Assembly: GCA_033065855.1 (NCBI GenBank)
Contig: JAVXUO010000704.1
Span: 62,001-126,000 of the forward strand
Length of the DNA stretch: 64,000 bases
Source: Escallonia rubra
Taxonomy: Eukaryota > Streptophyta > Magnoliopsida > Escalloniales > Escalloniaceae
Direction: 5' to 3'
In this document: positions 23,795 to 35,411 of the stretch, in pieces
Layout of the letters: each line of letters begins with the position of its first letter
Position numbering within the stretch: position 1 is the stretch's first letter
Translations under genes and position numbers: made by a program
The notes under the pieces: generated by a model
What the model saw: only the letters and a program-made list of their open reading frames with translations
What the model was told of the DNA's origin: nothing
The model's database searches: none

Positions 23795-24105
23795 ACTTTT
23801 AGCGACGGATTAATTCCGTCGCTAAAAGTTTTATCCGTCGCTAATTTCCTTAAAAAAGAAAATAAATTAAAAAACGTAAACATAATTAGCGACGGATATT
23901 CCGTCGCTAATTTAGAAATAAATCCGTCGCCAAACGTTCTATATTAGACGACGGATTTTATAATTCCGTCGCAAAACTTTTAGTAACGGCCTTTTATACG
24001 AGGGATTTTTAGCGACGGGTATTACGTCGCTAAAACTTTTAGCGACGGAATATAGGCTTTTAGCGACGGATTTTCCCGTCGCTAAAAGCCTTATTCCTTG
24101 TAGTG
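23795..24105 (+). repeat. CACTA 3' subterminal repeats and terminus
   Basis: Alternating AGCGACGGA/TCCGTCGCTAAAA motifs are followed by AGCCTTATTCCTTGTAGTG ending at 24105. They are near-identical in arrangement to 10420-10840 and 47520-47895, which marks one family. Confidence 0.88.
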
Positions 24106-24656
24106 CCCCCACCATTATTTGTCAATTCAAAACCCAGCCAAGCGTAAGTGCGAGGCTTCTTTGCCATGATGATAAGAGTTCGCGACAAAGTAAAACGCAA
24201 GCATGATGTGGTCGGCCTGAGCTAAAGAACACACACTTGCACAAAATGAACACCCTCCAAAGGAGAGGTGACCCCTCGAGGGGACATTCAAACACTTAGC
24301 ATATGCAACAACTTGCATGCACAGCTTTGTGTACTCTCCCGAAAGAGGCTACCATGGGGCACAACCTCTAAAAGATCTCGAGATCCCATGATTCGTCTTC
24401 CTAAAGATGATTACGAATAGCATATTCAGGCGACATTCTAAGCCTTAGCTCTCAAGAGCTAGGCTTCTAGCACCTTACTTGGGGCAAAGTTCCAAGGCTT
24501 AAGCTTCCAAGAGCTTAGGTCCGAGCACATGAAGGAGAAAAATATCATTACCTCTACAAGTGGATGGAGAATCCCTTGCAAATCTGGCACGTGTCTCGAG
24601 ATACCAGGTATAAACTTTCTCAGCCAAACATTTTGGCTAAGGAAGTGGGGGGCTTA

Positions 24657-26475
24657 TGATATAACATAAATATAACTCCCAATAATTGGGGAATACCCCG
24701 CAATCTTAGTCAAACTGGGAGATCAAAAATTATCTTATCAGAGATCGTGATGTGATCCTCAAGGATCCTAACGCGATCCTAACACATCTGGCCCACGGCC
24801 CAGTCCTACTAGGAGTCTTCTCCTACAGCTATATAAAGGGGTCTAACCCCTCAGGTAAAATGACACAATTCATGCTTTTTCAGAGTTATTATTCTGTAGC
24901 TGCGCTCTGACTTAAGCATCGGAGAGTTTTCTGTCGGGAACTCCACCCGGCGGTCACTCGTTGTCGCGCCCCGAAAACGCGAGGCCGCGACTAACATCAA
25001 ACTCCATTATATACCATTACAGTTCTAAAGATAACAGTATAGACAGAGCAACTAAATCCTCTAAGATAAAATATCTCCACAAACAAAAGTCTAAGACAAT
25101 CCGTTCACCAAAATCATTCCACTGAGTATTGCTTTACAAAATAAATTACCAAACGCAGCGGTGAAATAATTTACATTGCTCAATTATACTAACAAAGACT
25201 AAAAACTCTAATTTTCCCCAAACATGCTATGCCCGAAAATCACGTCTGATACCTGTGGTAAGGGACAAAACAAACGAGTAGGGGGGGTGAGCTCGAATAG
25301 CCCAATAAGGTAGACAATGGTAAGATGTCAAGCAATAAAGGTATAATCTAATAACAATATGGGATATGAAACAGACCAATCATGTCTCACTATCAAATAT
25401 CGAAGTATCAAAGATTAGCAATTAACCCAAAACACATTTCAATAATATGTAGGGTATACTACAAACATGGGATAACTATGGTGGTCATAAGACCCAAATG
25501 TCGAACCAAACATACAAACATCAAACGCGTGCTCCGGAGCGTACTAGGAGGCTTTGGCTCTCTAGTATAACAAATATGTGTCCAAAGGACCCTTTCAAGT
25601 TGAGAGTTGTTCAACATAGTCAATGTCAATCTTAAATTGACGGTCACAAATGTACAAATTCAAAGTTGAGCATCATTAAGACACAAATGAGAAATGGTGA
25701 ACAATGTTCTCAAGAAGGCAAAAGTGGAGCAATCAATTACAAACGGGCATAGATGAATCAAAAGTGACGAAAGTATAAGCCTTCGGATTTTCGAAGATAC
25801 CTTTCCACAGCAAAAATCGTATAAATCCTTACCTCAAACAAGCTTTTGATCCAAAGAAAACCTTATAGCACCACTCTAGCGCCAATGAGCTTCCCAAGCC
25901 TCCTATTCTCTCTCTCTCCGCTGCAAAGGAGCAAGAAATCAAGAACAAAAGGGCTAGGAATGAAATAGAACACTATTTATAGGGGACACAAATTTTAAAC
26001 CTTTAAGTTGACCGAAAATAACTTTCAGTCGACTGAAAGTACTGTTCAAAATCACTGTTCATACTTACTGTTCAAAAATCATTGTTCATCGACTAAAACT
26101 TTTAGTCGACTGAAATCACTCTTTTAGTCGACTAAAACCTTCAAATTCGACTAAAACTCCAGAAAACCATTTTTACTCAATTTAAACACATTTTAGTCGA
26201 CCGAAACACTTTTAGTCGACCGAAAACACTTTTAGTCGACTAAAACCTTTTAAATTCGACTAAAAGTTACTGTTTATTTGACCAAAAATTTCAGAAACAA
26301 TGCCAATTCATTTTCTTAGTTTTAACAAAAGACCACAAACTATTTATTAAAAAATATACAAATTTTACATAAGAAAAAGAAAACTTTCGAGGTATTACAC
26401 TCGTTTTCTGTCTTACAGGTTATTAGTTCAAGCTCGGGTTCCGAAATATACACAGAGCATATTTTTATCAGAACA
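24657..26475 (+). repeat. 3' LTR of the LARD-like element, split by an insertion
   Basis: It starts TGATATAACATAAATATAAC directly after the purine tract and ends CAGAACA. It aligns to 15891-16263 once the element at 24962-26399 is set aside. The TATA box CTATATAAAGGGG is conserved. Confidence 0.82.
24962..26399 (+). mobile_element. Solo-LTR-like element inserted in the LARD 3' LTR, fossil
   Basis: The element starts TGTCGCGCCCCGAAAACGCG and ends GAGGTATTACA, with 5-bp direct repeats CTCGT on both sides (24957-24961 and 26400-26404). The uninterrupted site survives in the 5' LTR near 16196. TG...CA ends, a 5-bp duplication and no internal region fit a solo LTR. The GGGTGAGCTCGAATAGCCCAAT and related motifs recall LTRs of Tekay/Del-type chromoviruses, but that lineage call is tentative. 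About 26010-26290 holds a cluster of palindromic TTTTAGTCGACTAAAA-like motifs. Confidence 0.75.
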
Positions 26476-28310
26476 AAAAACATTGCACCGTGTATGAACT
26501 GGCCCAGATCTAGCACTGATGCAGACACCGTCATGCTGATAAGATTTTCATTCCCAGCCTTAACTACTGCGCTTAAGAGTATCCATCGTTTATGTCCCGC
26601 TAGATGATGTAGCCAAAAACCTATCGCCATCCGCTTCCTAGCCCTGACAAAAAGCTACATTAATGTTCACTTTCTCCCAGTGGTGCAGGTATGGACCATT
26701 ATTACAGGCAATTGACTCACAAACAATAGTACTGGCTCTAAACCAACCGATGGAGTCTTCTTATCTCTGTATGTACGATGCGTGCGCAGTTCTCTCATTA
26801 CGTAACCCATGATCATTTTTTAAGAGATATTTGATAAAAATTAAGAAAACATATTTAAAAATTAGAAAAATATTTTAACATTATGGAACCAAAAAAGGGA
26901 GTATCTAAATTTACAATTCAATCCTAAAGATGCAATATTCTATTCCTCTTCCATTACTTCTTTGAATTATTTTCATGAAATTTCAGTCATACCCCCGAAA
27001 AATATGGCATACACACATAGGTTACTATTCATCCACGTATAAGCTTTAAATTTGACACAAACTTTTTAGTGCAGACAGATGTAGATAATTTTTTCGTTCT
27101 TACCTACTCAAAGAAAGACATGTCATTTTATATTTAGCAATGTGAACCTTCTTTCTCCGTAAATACACGATGCAAGTTCACTCTGTGGGCTGAGCTCCTA
27201 CTCACCTTCTTGCTCAAATTACACTCTGATACGGCGTGATAACGGTAATATTGATCATAATGCCTCTATCATGAAGCATATTTGTTCATTTTATGTGGAC
27301 TCTTTACTGTATGGTGATTGCTAGCAAAGAATAAAGTTTAAAAATCATGTTGATAGATTTTCCATCTTTCTTTTACTCCACGTCTAGTAAATATGCAAGT
27401 GCTATATAAAGAGGGAGTTTAGTGACTATTCCTCAGAAGCTCTGCTGCTTGCGAATTCACTTATAATATTTCTACTCATGTTCTTGCTTGATCAAGATGG
27501 AAATAGTTTCATTGTCTTGCTGATCCCATGGGGCATAACATCCTGATGGCGACAGAGACGGGAACTCTTGCTACGGATGACGCCATTTAAACATCAGCAG
27601 TTCTTCGGCGAAGGCTTTGACTCATGTGCAGGGATGAAGAGCTACCCCAAGGCAATCTGATATTCATTTGTGTTAAGTGGTTCAAGTGTGTCATTGGCGA
27701 AACTTGATGAGATGCGTGGATAAGAAAATTTTGTCAAATCGATCCAAATATTCCCTCTTTTTTATAGTAAAATCACATTGAATAAAAAAAAAGATAGTAA
27801 AATCACATACCTCATACCTGTCAAGTATGAAAGAACTCAAACATCGATGACACACACACACACACACACACTCACAGCAGACGCACACAACTCACACACA
27901 CAAACTTAACACACACATCAGCCACCAATCGCACAACAACGTCCACCAATCGACCATTTCCTCCGTCAATCACACACCCAAGGCCGGCCACAAACATAAG
28001 GGCCACCTTCTCCGTTTTCTATAACTGCAGAGTCATTAAGGTAGAAGCGGAAATACAGAGAAGGGGAAACTGAAATTTAATTAAGAAAATGGAAAAAAAT
28101 GCACTTACGCAGGGTCATCTGTGAGAATGAGATACTGATTGCTTGGGTTTGTTTTGTGTATTCTAACCTGTGCTTCCTTGGTTCTCACCCTGTGCTTGCT
28201 TGGGTTTGAGACCTGTAAAGCAGGAAGTTGTTGATCAATATTGATCAACAACTTACAGAAACGTGGTCTGATTTGATTATCTTAACTTACATAAAATAGG
28301 GCAGATTTGA
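26476..28310. other. No gene seen; AT-rich, microsatellites
   Basis: No coding similarity was recognised. An (AC)n tract lies near 27850-27871. A block at about 27940-28075 (CGCACAAC...CAGAG..TTAAGG.AGAAG, ACAGAGAAGGGGAAA) recurs at 30640-30715, so this is one of two diverged copies of a repeat surrounding the 28.4-30.3 kb features. Confidence 0.45.
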
Positions 28311-28314
28311 AGAG

Positions 28315-28407
28315 ATAATTCTGAATATCTAAAAGCCGATCATGAATATCTACAAACGGTAAAGAGATGATTCTGAATATCTAAAAGCCGATCATGAATA
28401 TCTAAAC
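28315..28407 (+). repeat. Tandem duplication, ~55-bp spacing, two copies
   Basis: The sequence ATTCTGAATATCTAAAAGCC followed by GATCATGAATATCTA occurs twice, near 28318 and 28372. It is non-coding. Confidence 0.75.
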
Positions 28408-28439
28408 TTACAGAAACTTGGGCTGATTTGAAGATGGGC

Positions 28440-29004
28440 GGCGCGGTTGTGGTGGCGGCGCAGCAGTGGTGGTGACGCAGTGGTGGTGGCGCAGTGGTGG
28501 TGGCGTCGCAGCAGCGGTCCTTCGGTTTTGAAGATGGGCGGCAGTGGCGGCGTCGGAGGCGGTGGCAGGATCTATTCCGTCGGGGCTAGGTTGCCGGGGA
28601 TGGCGACGGAGGATAAATCGCCGGTGAGAGAGAGAGAGAGAGAGAGCAACGGGAGAAAGAAAAGAAGAAGGGGATCTGATCTATTTAAGGCTTTTACCGA
28701 CGGAAAAAACCCGTCGGTAAAAGTCCGTCGGCAAAACCCTACTTTCACCGACGGGTATTTTTACCGACGGAAGTATTCCGTTGTTAAATAGTTTTATCGA
28801 CGGAACACACCCGTCGGTAAAAGTTCGTCGGCAAAACCCGACTTTCACCGACGGTTATTTTTGCGGACGGAATTATTCCGTCGGTAAATAGTTTTACCGA
28901 CGGACGTTACCCGACGGGTGTATTCCGTCGCTGAAAATACTTTTAGAGACGGAATTTCGTCCGTCGCTAAAAGTCCGTCGCTAATTCCCTCTTTTCTTGT
29001 AGTG
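28440..29004 (-). mobile_element. CACTA element 5' end, reverse orientation
   Basis: Read on the minus strand this starts CACTACAAGAAAAGAGGG at 29004. It continues through AGCGACGG and then mostly ACCGACGG subterminal repeats, into GCCTTAAATAGATCAGATCC plus a CT-rich leader. That is the same layout as the 5' end at 19906. The leader gives way to GC-rich triplet-like sequence near 28440-28600, and no partner terminus was found to the left, so only one end remains. The open frame at 28447-28791 runs through repeats and looks fortuitous. Confidence 0.78.
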
Positions 29005-29853
29005 AATAACAATGCTCACACTACTGTCAATTGAACAAAAAATGGCAAAGAAATACAAAGTCAAAGAGAGCGATGGTGATGAAAAGAATGCTAAGGTCGT
29101 TAGTTGACGTCGATTTCAGTCGATGGAGATGGAGAAATGAAAAAGGGATGGAGAAGGTCAGTTACGTAGAGTATATGAGTGACTCTCGGTGGCAAGGCAG
29201 AGTGGGAAGTGTTATTTTACTTTTTTTGTCGAGATAATGGACATTTGTCGATATCTCAGTGAGTTTGAGTGTAACACCAAAACCAAACGAGTTATCACTG
29301 CAAGCTGCCGTGCACACACGATGCGTGTGCGCTTCTGTTATTGTATAATTCCTGATTACTTTTTATGCGATTTTGGTAAAAATTAGAAAAACATCTTTAA
29401 CATTAAGTCACCAAAGCCGTATCTCGAATTGAGAAAATAACATTTATAACGTCAGAGATTAATTTTCATTACTAATAATACGACGGACTTGCCAATTGAT
29501 AACTTTGAATGTCCTTTTTTTTTTTATCACAACACTGTAGCTACATTAATTTTGACCCCATAGACAAAATCGGAATTATGTGGCTAGTGTACTTTAGGAA
29601 AAATAAATAAACAAAGAGACGTGAATTAGAAATTGAAATGTAACAATAAATTCCGTTTTACCAAAAAAAAAAAAAACAATAAATTCCCAAAAATCATAAT
29701 AAAAGAAAAATTAAATCTCATCAAATGAAATTGGACTAAAATTGAACTACCCTAAAATGGACTGCCCTCTGGCTCTCTCACCCAGCCCTACACACGCAGA
29801 CATTAGCAAACCCACACACACACATCAGCAGAGGCCAAGTGCCAAATAGAGCC

Positions 29854-30300
29854 ATGGACAGCGATTCTTGGACGGCTCGCCTCTCTTCCGCCTCCAATCG
29901 CCGATTATTGATTGCTAGAGTGTGTAGTGCCTCTGGCTTGTGTGACGCCGTCACGAAGAGTTGCTTCTTCGACTGAGGAAGAAAGCAAAAGGTTTTGGCA
30001 GATATTTGGACGTTTCTTTGTTGAGTGAAAATCTGGTACGTGAAGCAAGCACATTAATTCTAGTGCTCCCAAAGGAGAGTGAAACAATCTGGTATAGTGG
30101 ATCTATTGCTCTGTTTAATTATAGTGATCCTAAAGGAAAAGGGAAGAGTGAAACAGCCAAGAGAGACGGTGTAATTTTATTTTTCCTGTTATCAGTTGTG
30201 GGAATGAAATGGACGGTTCATGGTGTAGATTTCTCTTGATGGGTTTCAAAAAAATTAACGTGGTTGACGAAATTAAGGAAGAGTTCCCATGCCCAGCAAT
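29854..30300 (+). pseudogene. Fragment of a Di19-type zinc-finger gene
   Basis: Two short pieces match the N-terminus of Di19 (drought-induced 19) proteins, small nuclear zinc-binding regulators of stress response. At 29854-29901 the reading is MDSDSWTARLSSASNR, against MDSDSW.ARLSSAS.R in the family. At 30239-30295 it is MGFKKINVVDEIKEEFPCP, against MGFEEIDG.D.IREEFPCP. The separation by about 340 bases of unrelated sequence resembles an intron between exons 1 and 2, but the first piece loses similarity before its usual end. After FPCP the first zinc-finger Cys pair is lost, so no finger can form. Flanking sequence (27940-28075 and 30640-30715 are alike) suggests it sits in a duplicated or captured repeat. 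The carrier is unknown. Confidence 0.75.
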
Positions 30301-31290
30301 TTGCCGACTACCACGACCGGTGATTTGCAGATTCTTGGACTGCTCACTCTCTTCAGCCCATAGACGTCCATCCACCGTAACGCCGCCGCCCCTCTCTTCC
30401 ACGGTTAGTTCAGCGAGAAGAACACAGGCCTGGAAGCCTCCACTACCTTCATCACAACGACCGAGTGCCGCCGGCCACGTCAGTCGCAGATCCACGAACA
30501 CCAACGACCAACAATCACCCACCCGCGATCACCGAGTCCCGCCGACAGCCACCAGCGGCCACCAGTCGTCCATTTGCGCCGCCGCGCCTCTCTTTGACAG
30601 CCCAGCACCGCCGGCCCCCCACGACCCTTAAGTCTAGACGTCCATCCACCTCCAATCGCACAACCACTGTAATTGCAGAGTAGTTAAGGAAGAAGGAAAT
30701 ACAGAGAAGGGGAAAGGGTAGGGGAAATGTATGGAAGATAATGAAAAAAGTTAAAATTAGGATAATTAGAGATGCATGAAAAAAAAAAAAAAAAGCAAAA
30801 AAAAAAAAAAAAAAAAAAAATGGGCTAATGAAAAAAAGAGTGGAGCGTTTGGATAAAAAGAATTTTACCATAAATGATGAAGTTGTCAGTTTCTGATTTC
30901 AATATGTAACGGAGATGGAGGAAGGAAGGAGGAGAAGAAGATAGACTCATGAGAGAGAAAGACACCTACGTGAAGTGTAGGTGGTGGGGTATAGCATTTT
31001 ACAATTTTAGCCTCATAATGGACACTTGTCAGCACGCGAACGAGTTTCGGTGTAACACCAAAAGGGTGGGTGTTACACTCAAAATTGAAAAAGATGTTCT
31101 CATTATAAGTAGTACGAGTCATCATAACACACGCGATGCGTATACAAAAATAAAGTTGATAATATCAATCTTCTTGAAAAAATCAAGAATCGCGTATAAG
31201 TGTTTATTGTCACATTCAATAATATGAATCGTAAACTTTAGTAAAATAAATTAGTCATCCGTGGGGTAAAATAAGTTAGCAAAATATTTT
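30300..31290. other. GC-rich block, poly(A) tracts and AT-rich repeat; no gene seen
   Basis: 30320-30650 is GC-rich with Pro/Thr/Ser-rich frames on both strands and no recognisable domain. 30777-30820 is A-rich. From about 30900 the sequence resembles 29100-29290 (GGAGATGGAG, ATAATGGACA.TTGTC, TGTAACACCAAAA), suggesting two diverged copies of one repeat. Confidence 0.45.
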
Positions 31291-31299
31291 TATCTTATC

Positions 31300-32510
31300 A
31301 AACTTATATTTGATTTTAACTACAGTTTTTTTAATAAATTTGAAATTGTTAAAACCAAACATGTATAGAGATAAAGTTAACAATAGGGTATTTTTTAATA
31401 TCAAGTTTGAACTTTTATAATTTGCTTTAACTATATTTTTTTTAATGAAATTTAAATTATGAAAAGTAAACATGTCTTTATAGGTAGTTATTTACCATTT
31501 TATGATTTGTATTTTGTGTCATTTTAAAAAAAATATATCTTGGAATGCCACTCGTCACCATTCTAGATAAGTAGTTATGTAACACCAAAAAAGTGTTACA
31601 CCACCAAACCATGTTTTCCCTTTATATATAGTATAGATAGATAATTAGTATAGATACAGAAGATATAGATAGATTAATTTTATTTATAAAAAAAATTGAA
31701 CATCACGTAAAAGTATTTATTGTCACTTTCGGTAAAATTAATCTTAAATTGTAGAAAAATAAGTTTGTCATGCGTGTTATAAAATAAGTTAGAAATATAT
31801 TATCATCGTATCAAACTTAAATTTAATCTTAACCACAATTTTTTTAATGAATTTGAAATTGTTAAAACCAAGCATGTGCAAAGATAAAGTTAGCAATATG
31901 GTATTTTTGTAATATCAAGTTTAGGTTTTATAATTTTTTTTAACTACTCCCTCGGTCCCTAAAAAAGTGAACATATTTCCTTTTTGGGTCGTCCCACAAA
32001 AAGTGATAACTTCCAAATTAGGAAAGATTCTATAAGTATTTTTACATACTTGTCATTTTTATACTTTTTTTATTCTATTTCTTTCACCACATTTAATTTT
32101 CTACCAACTCATTTTCTCTCTCCTGACCCACCACTTTAGACTTTTTTATTCTCTTTATCTCTCCACATTTAACACTCTACCAACCAATTTTCTCTCTCAT
32201 GGCCCATTCTCTTACCCCTCTCTCTAAAGGGTAAAATGGGAAAGACACAATATATAACCTAAATTCTTAATATACGTGCAAAGTAAAATGGATCAATCTT
32301 TTAGGGACGGGGAGAGTATATATTTTTAATGAAATTTAAATTATGAAAATCAAGCATAGCTTTATAGATAGTTATTTACCATTTAAGATTCGTATTTTAT
32401 GTCATTTTTCAAAAAATCTCTTGAAATGTCATTTGTAACCATTCTATATATGTAGTTGGTAACACCAAAGAGGTGTTACACCAAAAGAAATTTTGCCTTT
32501 ATATTACACC
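31300..32510 (+). repeat. Direct duplication of a ~320-bp segment, one copy split by a MITE
   Basis: Copy 1 (about 31300-31620) and copy 2 (about 31800-31944 plus 32319-32505) share TGAATTTGAAATTGTTAAAACCA, CTTTATAG.TAGTTATTTACC and a closing GGTGTTACACCA motif. The MITE at 31947-32316 interrupts only copy 2, so the duplication came first or the MITE was lost from copy 1. Confidence 0.7.
31947..32316 (+). mobile_element. Stowaway-type MITE
   Basis: This 370-bp element has ends CTCCCTCGGTCCCTAAAA and TTTTAGGGACGGGGAGAG, near-perfect terminal inverted repeats, flanked by TA on each side (31945-31946 and 32317-32318). The CTCCCTCCGTCCC-type end and TA target fit the Stowaway family, moved by Tc1/mariner transposases. 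It is non-coding. Confidence 0.9.
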
Positions 32511-32574
32511 AAAAATGTAAATAGTGTTCTCATTATAAAAGTGTGTGTGTGTATATATATATAATTATAACCTT

Positions 32575-33132
32575 CGCTTAAACTCCTCAAAAGGCTACGA
32601 GGGACTATTTATGCAGAGGATTGCGACATGTAAGATTTTTAGAACTCTATCTTTACGAAATGTAGGATTTTTTAGGAACCTTATTTTTCTGCCACATAAG
32701 CTTCAACTTTACATATGGTAGCTCCCTAACTTAATTGGTCACTTCATTTAGAGTCCATCATATTTATTTTGGCATTTTTTTTCTTTTCTACCCTATTTAA
32801 CTCTTTCGTATAATTTAATATTAGAAAATTCGTGGGTATAATTTACCCTATATTTGTAAACTTTATAAAATTAAGAGGCCAGTCATACACCTTATAAAAC
32901 CCTACCTAATCATTATACTTATATATTTGGCCCTAATTTTGATTATTAACACCATACATGATTCAAGAATCCTATTTGTTATGGTATTCTTTCTTTTCCC
33001 ACCTTTGTTTTGGTGTTCTTTTCTTTTCCTACCTTATTATATAACTTTTTCTATCATTTAATATTAGAAAATTCATAGGTATAATTTACCCTATATTTAT
33101 AAACTTTATAAAACGAAGAAGCCAAATCATAC
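32575..33132 (+). repeat. AT-rich long tandem array, left part
   Basis: Units contain AGAACTCTATCTTT..., CACGTAGGATTTTTTAGG-like sequence, and a module ending AGAAAATTCGTGGGTATAAT...TCATACACCTTATAAAACTC. The array continues at 43422 after a large insertion. The break falls inside TCATAC|ACCTTATAAAAC. Confidence 0.75.
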
Positions 33133-35411
33133 TGTAACACCCCCGAAAATTCGAAGCTTTAACACTCGGACTTTTTCGAAACGTTGTCACCCTAAACTCC
33201 CGGAGCGTTAAAACAATCACTATTTAAGGACATAAAAACCTCGATTTCAAATAACTAACTATGAAAACCTATGTCAGAGCATCTAATCATTACAATTCCT
33301 CAAATCAATTTAAATCTAACCAACAAGTTAGAGAAGTTTAACAGCGTAAGGGTCGTAATGATCAATACTAAAAATTAAATAAGCTTCCTTACGCTCGACT
33401 CTAATCAGTGCTGGCAACCTCAACCTAATGCTGGTTATCACCTGCGAAAAGGAAGTCAAAGGAGAGTGAGCTTTTGAAAGCCCAGTAAGGTCGATCAAAT
33501 ATTAAAACAACAAAACGATTCGGACAAGTTTTTCATATAGAGTCAAACGAAACTTTTTAAGAGTATTTTCAATAAAACACAACATTTCAATATAGACGAA
33601 CAATATGAACGGTTTTACATTTAAGTCCAATAACATTTTTTCAAAGGATTTTGTTTTTTGATGAAATCACTGCAATTCGATATAAACATAGGGACAAGTA
33701 TCATCTTAATCCCTTAAATCAGTAGTTATTCAAAAAGGCTTCAAGTATAATAAAAGGAAATAGGAAATATTGAACATGAGCAGTACAATATAGCAAAGTC
33801 ACCCCGACAGTGCTCGATACAATTTACATATGCATATGTACACTGACTGGTCCATCTAGGTACTAGTTTAACCTAACCAACAGACCATCCTTATAACTCA
33901 CAGGTTAACTAACTCATGTCAATATTCAAGGAATTTAAACACAATTCAAAATGTTTTACAATGATGGAATTAAATAAGCAGATGAGAATAACGAATTTTA
34001 AACGATCGCTATCAGGCTCAAATTAGGGTTTCATGGACAGTTTCAAAACATCTTTTATATCAAACATAAAAATGAATAAATGTAGTTCATAAAGCTGTCC
34101 TAATAAAACATTTGAAATCAGAACGATGAAGTAGGGTTCGGATAGAATTTCTTACATTGATCAAAGTTAAGCAATGTTACACAACCTCGATCAATAATCT
34201 CTGAATAAACCTAGATTGACCTTCCATATGTTAAACCATAATCTATACTACAATACTATAAACCTAATATCAACTACCCAAATGATGATCACTTCTAACC
34301 CGAAATCGCGCAAGTCAAACGGTCCTCGCACGTATCTACCCGAAAATCTCGTACACTCCTTAAAGCGCAACAATACACCAAATTTATTATAAATTAGAAT
34401 AAAACACTTTTATAGCTTAAAACATTATAAAAAGTCAAACAATGAATTTTTTGAAATTTTGAATATTTTCGAATTAAAAATAATTTCTTTAAATGCAAGA
34501 AAACCCATAAATTTCCATAATTACTTCCAGCTGCAAACTAAGTCCCATAATTTTTGTAACAGCTTTAAAATATGTATAACAATTATAGAAATTTAAATCA
34601 AAAATTAAAAGGCATTAAAACTATTTTTAAATTATTCATTTTGCTAAAACCAATGCAATACTAAAATTATAGTAAATCAACTCTAAAATTTACAAAATTG
34701 AAACTGAGTTGTCTTTGTGATACAAAAACATTACTGAAATTTTTTCCAAACATTTTCATTAGTTTAAAGGCTCCAAAAGAATTTCACAAATATGAAATTA
34801 CAGAAAATACTAAAAATACTAGTCTACACACGTGTCGATCCTAACGCTAACCCAAATTACCCCCTACGTACTTCTCTTCTTCTTCCCTTCTGCTCACGGT
34901 CCAAAACCGAACATCCAACGACCCTTAATCCCTCTCTCTCTTTTCCTTTTTTCATGCACACAGCACATACCCTTAGCCCCTTTCTCTCCCATAACCTGTT
35001 ACACACACAAATACCACACACACATTGATTCACTCAAGCACACATGAACACATATATATAATATGCACTCCTGTAACACTATCACGCACACCTCTACACA
35101 CACACACACCTCTACACGACACACACACACAGACATTATACACACAAGATACGCTATTGTACCCACTATAACCCCTGTCGTCTTCCCCCTTTTTCACCCA
35201 CTTTCTTGGCCCTTTTTTTTTTCTGACCTTCATCACACATCCTCAACACACAAAAACACTCACTTTCATCAAACTTACTGCACTCATGGCAGTCATCATG
35301 GCTGTTCTCTCTCTCTCTCTCTCTCTCTCTCTAACCTCTCTTCAAAACCAACACACCCACGGCAGCTGGGTTGCCCACTTACAAACCCCTCCCACTTGTA
35401 CCCAGTAATAG

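Larger units (their letters stand above)
19906..24105 (+). mobile_element. Complete non-autonomous CACTA element carrying host gene fragments
   Basis: The 5' terminus CACTACAAGAAAA at 19906 pairs with the 3' terminus TTCCTTGTAGTG ending at 24105. Both are flanked by CCC (19903-19905 and 24106-24108), the 3-bp target duplication expected for CACTA. Subterminal repeats occupy 19925-20250 and 23795-24095. The 4.2-kb interior has no transposase. It carries a GDSL esterase first exon (minus) and a B3-domain sequence (plus), so mobilisation would need transposase from relatives such as the copy at 4773. It sits inside the LARD-like LTR element. Confidence 0.93.
15891..26475 (+). mobile_element. Non-coding LTR retrotransposon (LARD-like), nested insertions, fossil
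   Basis: Two related LTRs bracket the element: 15891-16263 and 24657-26475 (the latter split by an insertion). Just after the 5' LTR lies TTGGCGCCATCCGTGGGACC, a primer-binding-site-like sequence of the kind common in Ty3 Tat/Athila-type elements. A purine tract (GGAAGTGGGGGG) precedes the 3' LTR. The interior has a GC-rich zone (16.3-17.5 kb), AT-rich sequence and a tandem repeat block (18758-19745). I recognise no gag or pol domain, so it resembles a LARD. The CACTA element at 19906-24105 and a solo-LTR-like element at 24962-26399 are later insertions. By eye the LTRs differ by roughly 6-7%, suggesting an age of a few million years. I see no clear target-site duplication. Confidence 0.78.

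Noticed and set aside
26340-26630. Minus-strand open frame of 96 codons near the 3' end of the LARD-like element
   Set aside because: It crosses the end of the solo-LTR-like insertion and the LTR border, so it cannot be an old gene.
28447-28791. Gly/Trp-rich open frame as a small secreted protein
   Set aside because: It runs from triplet-like GC-rich DNA straight into CACTA subterminal repeats.
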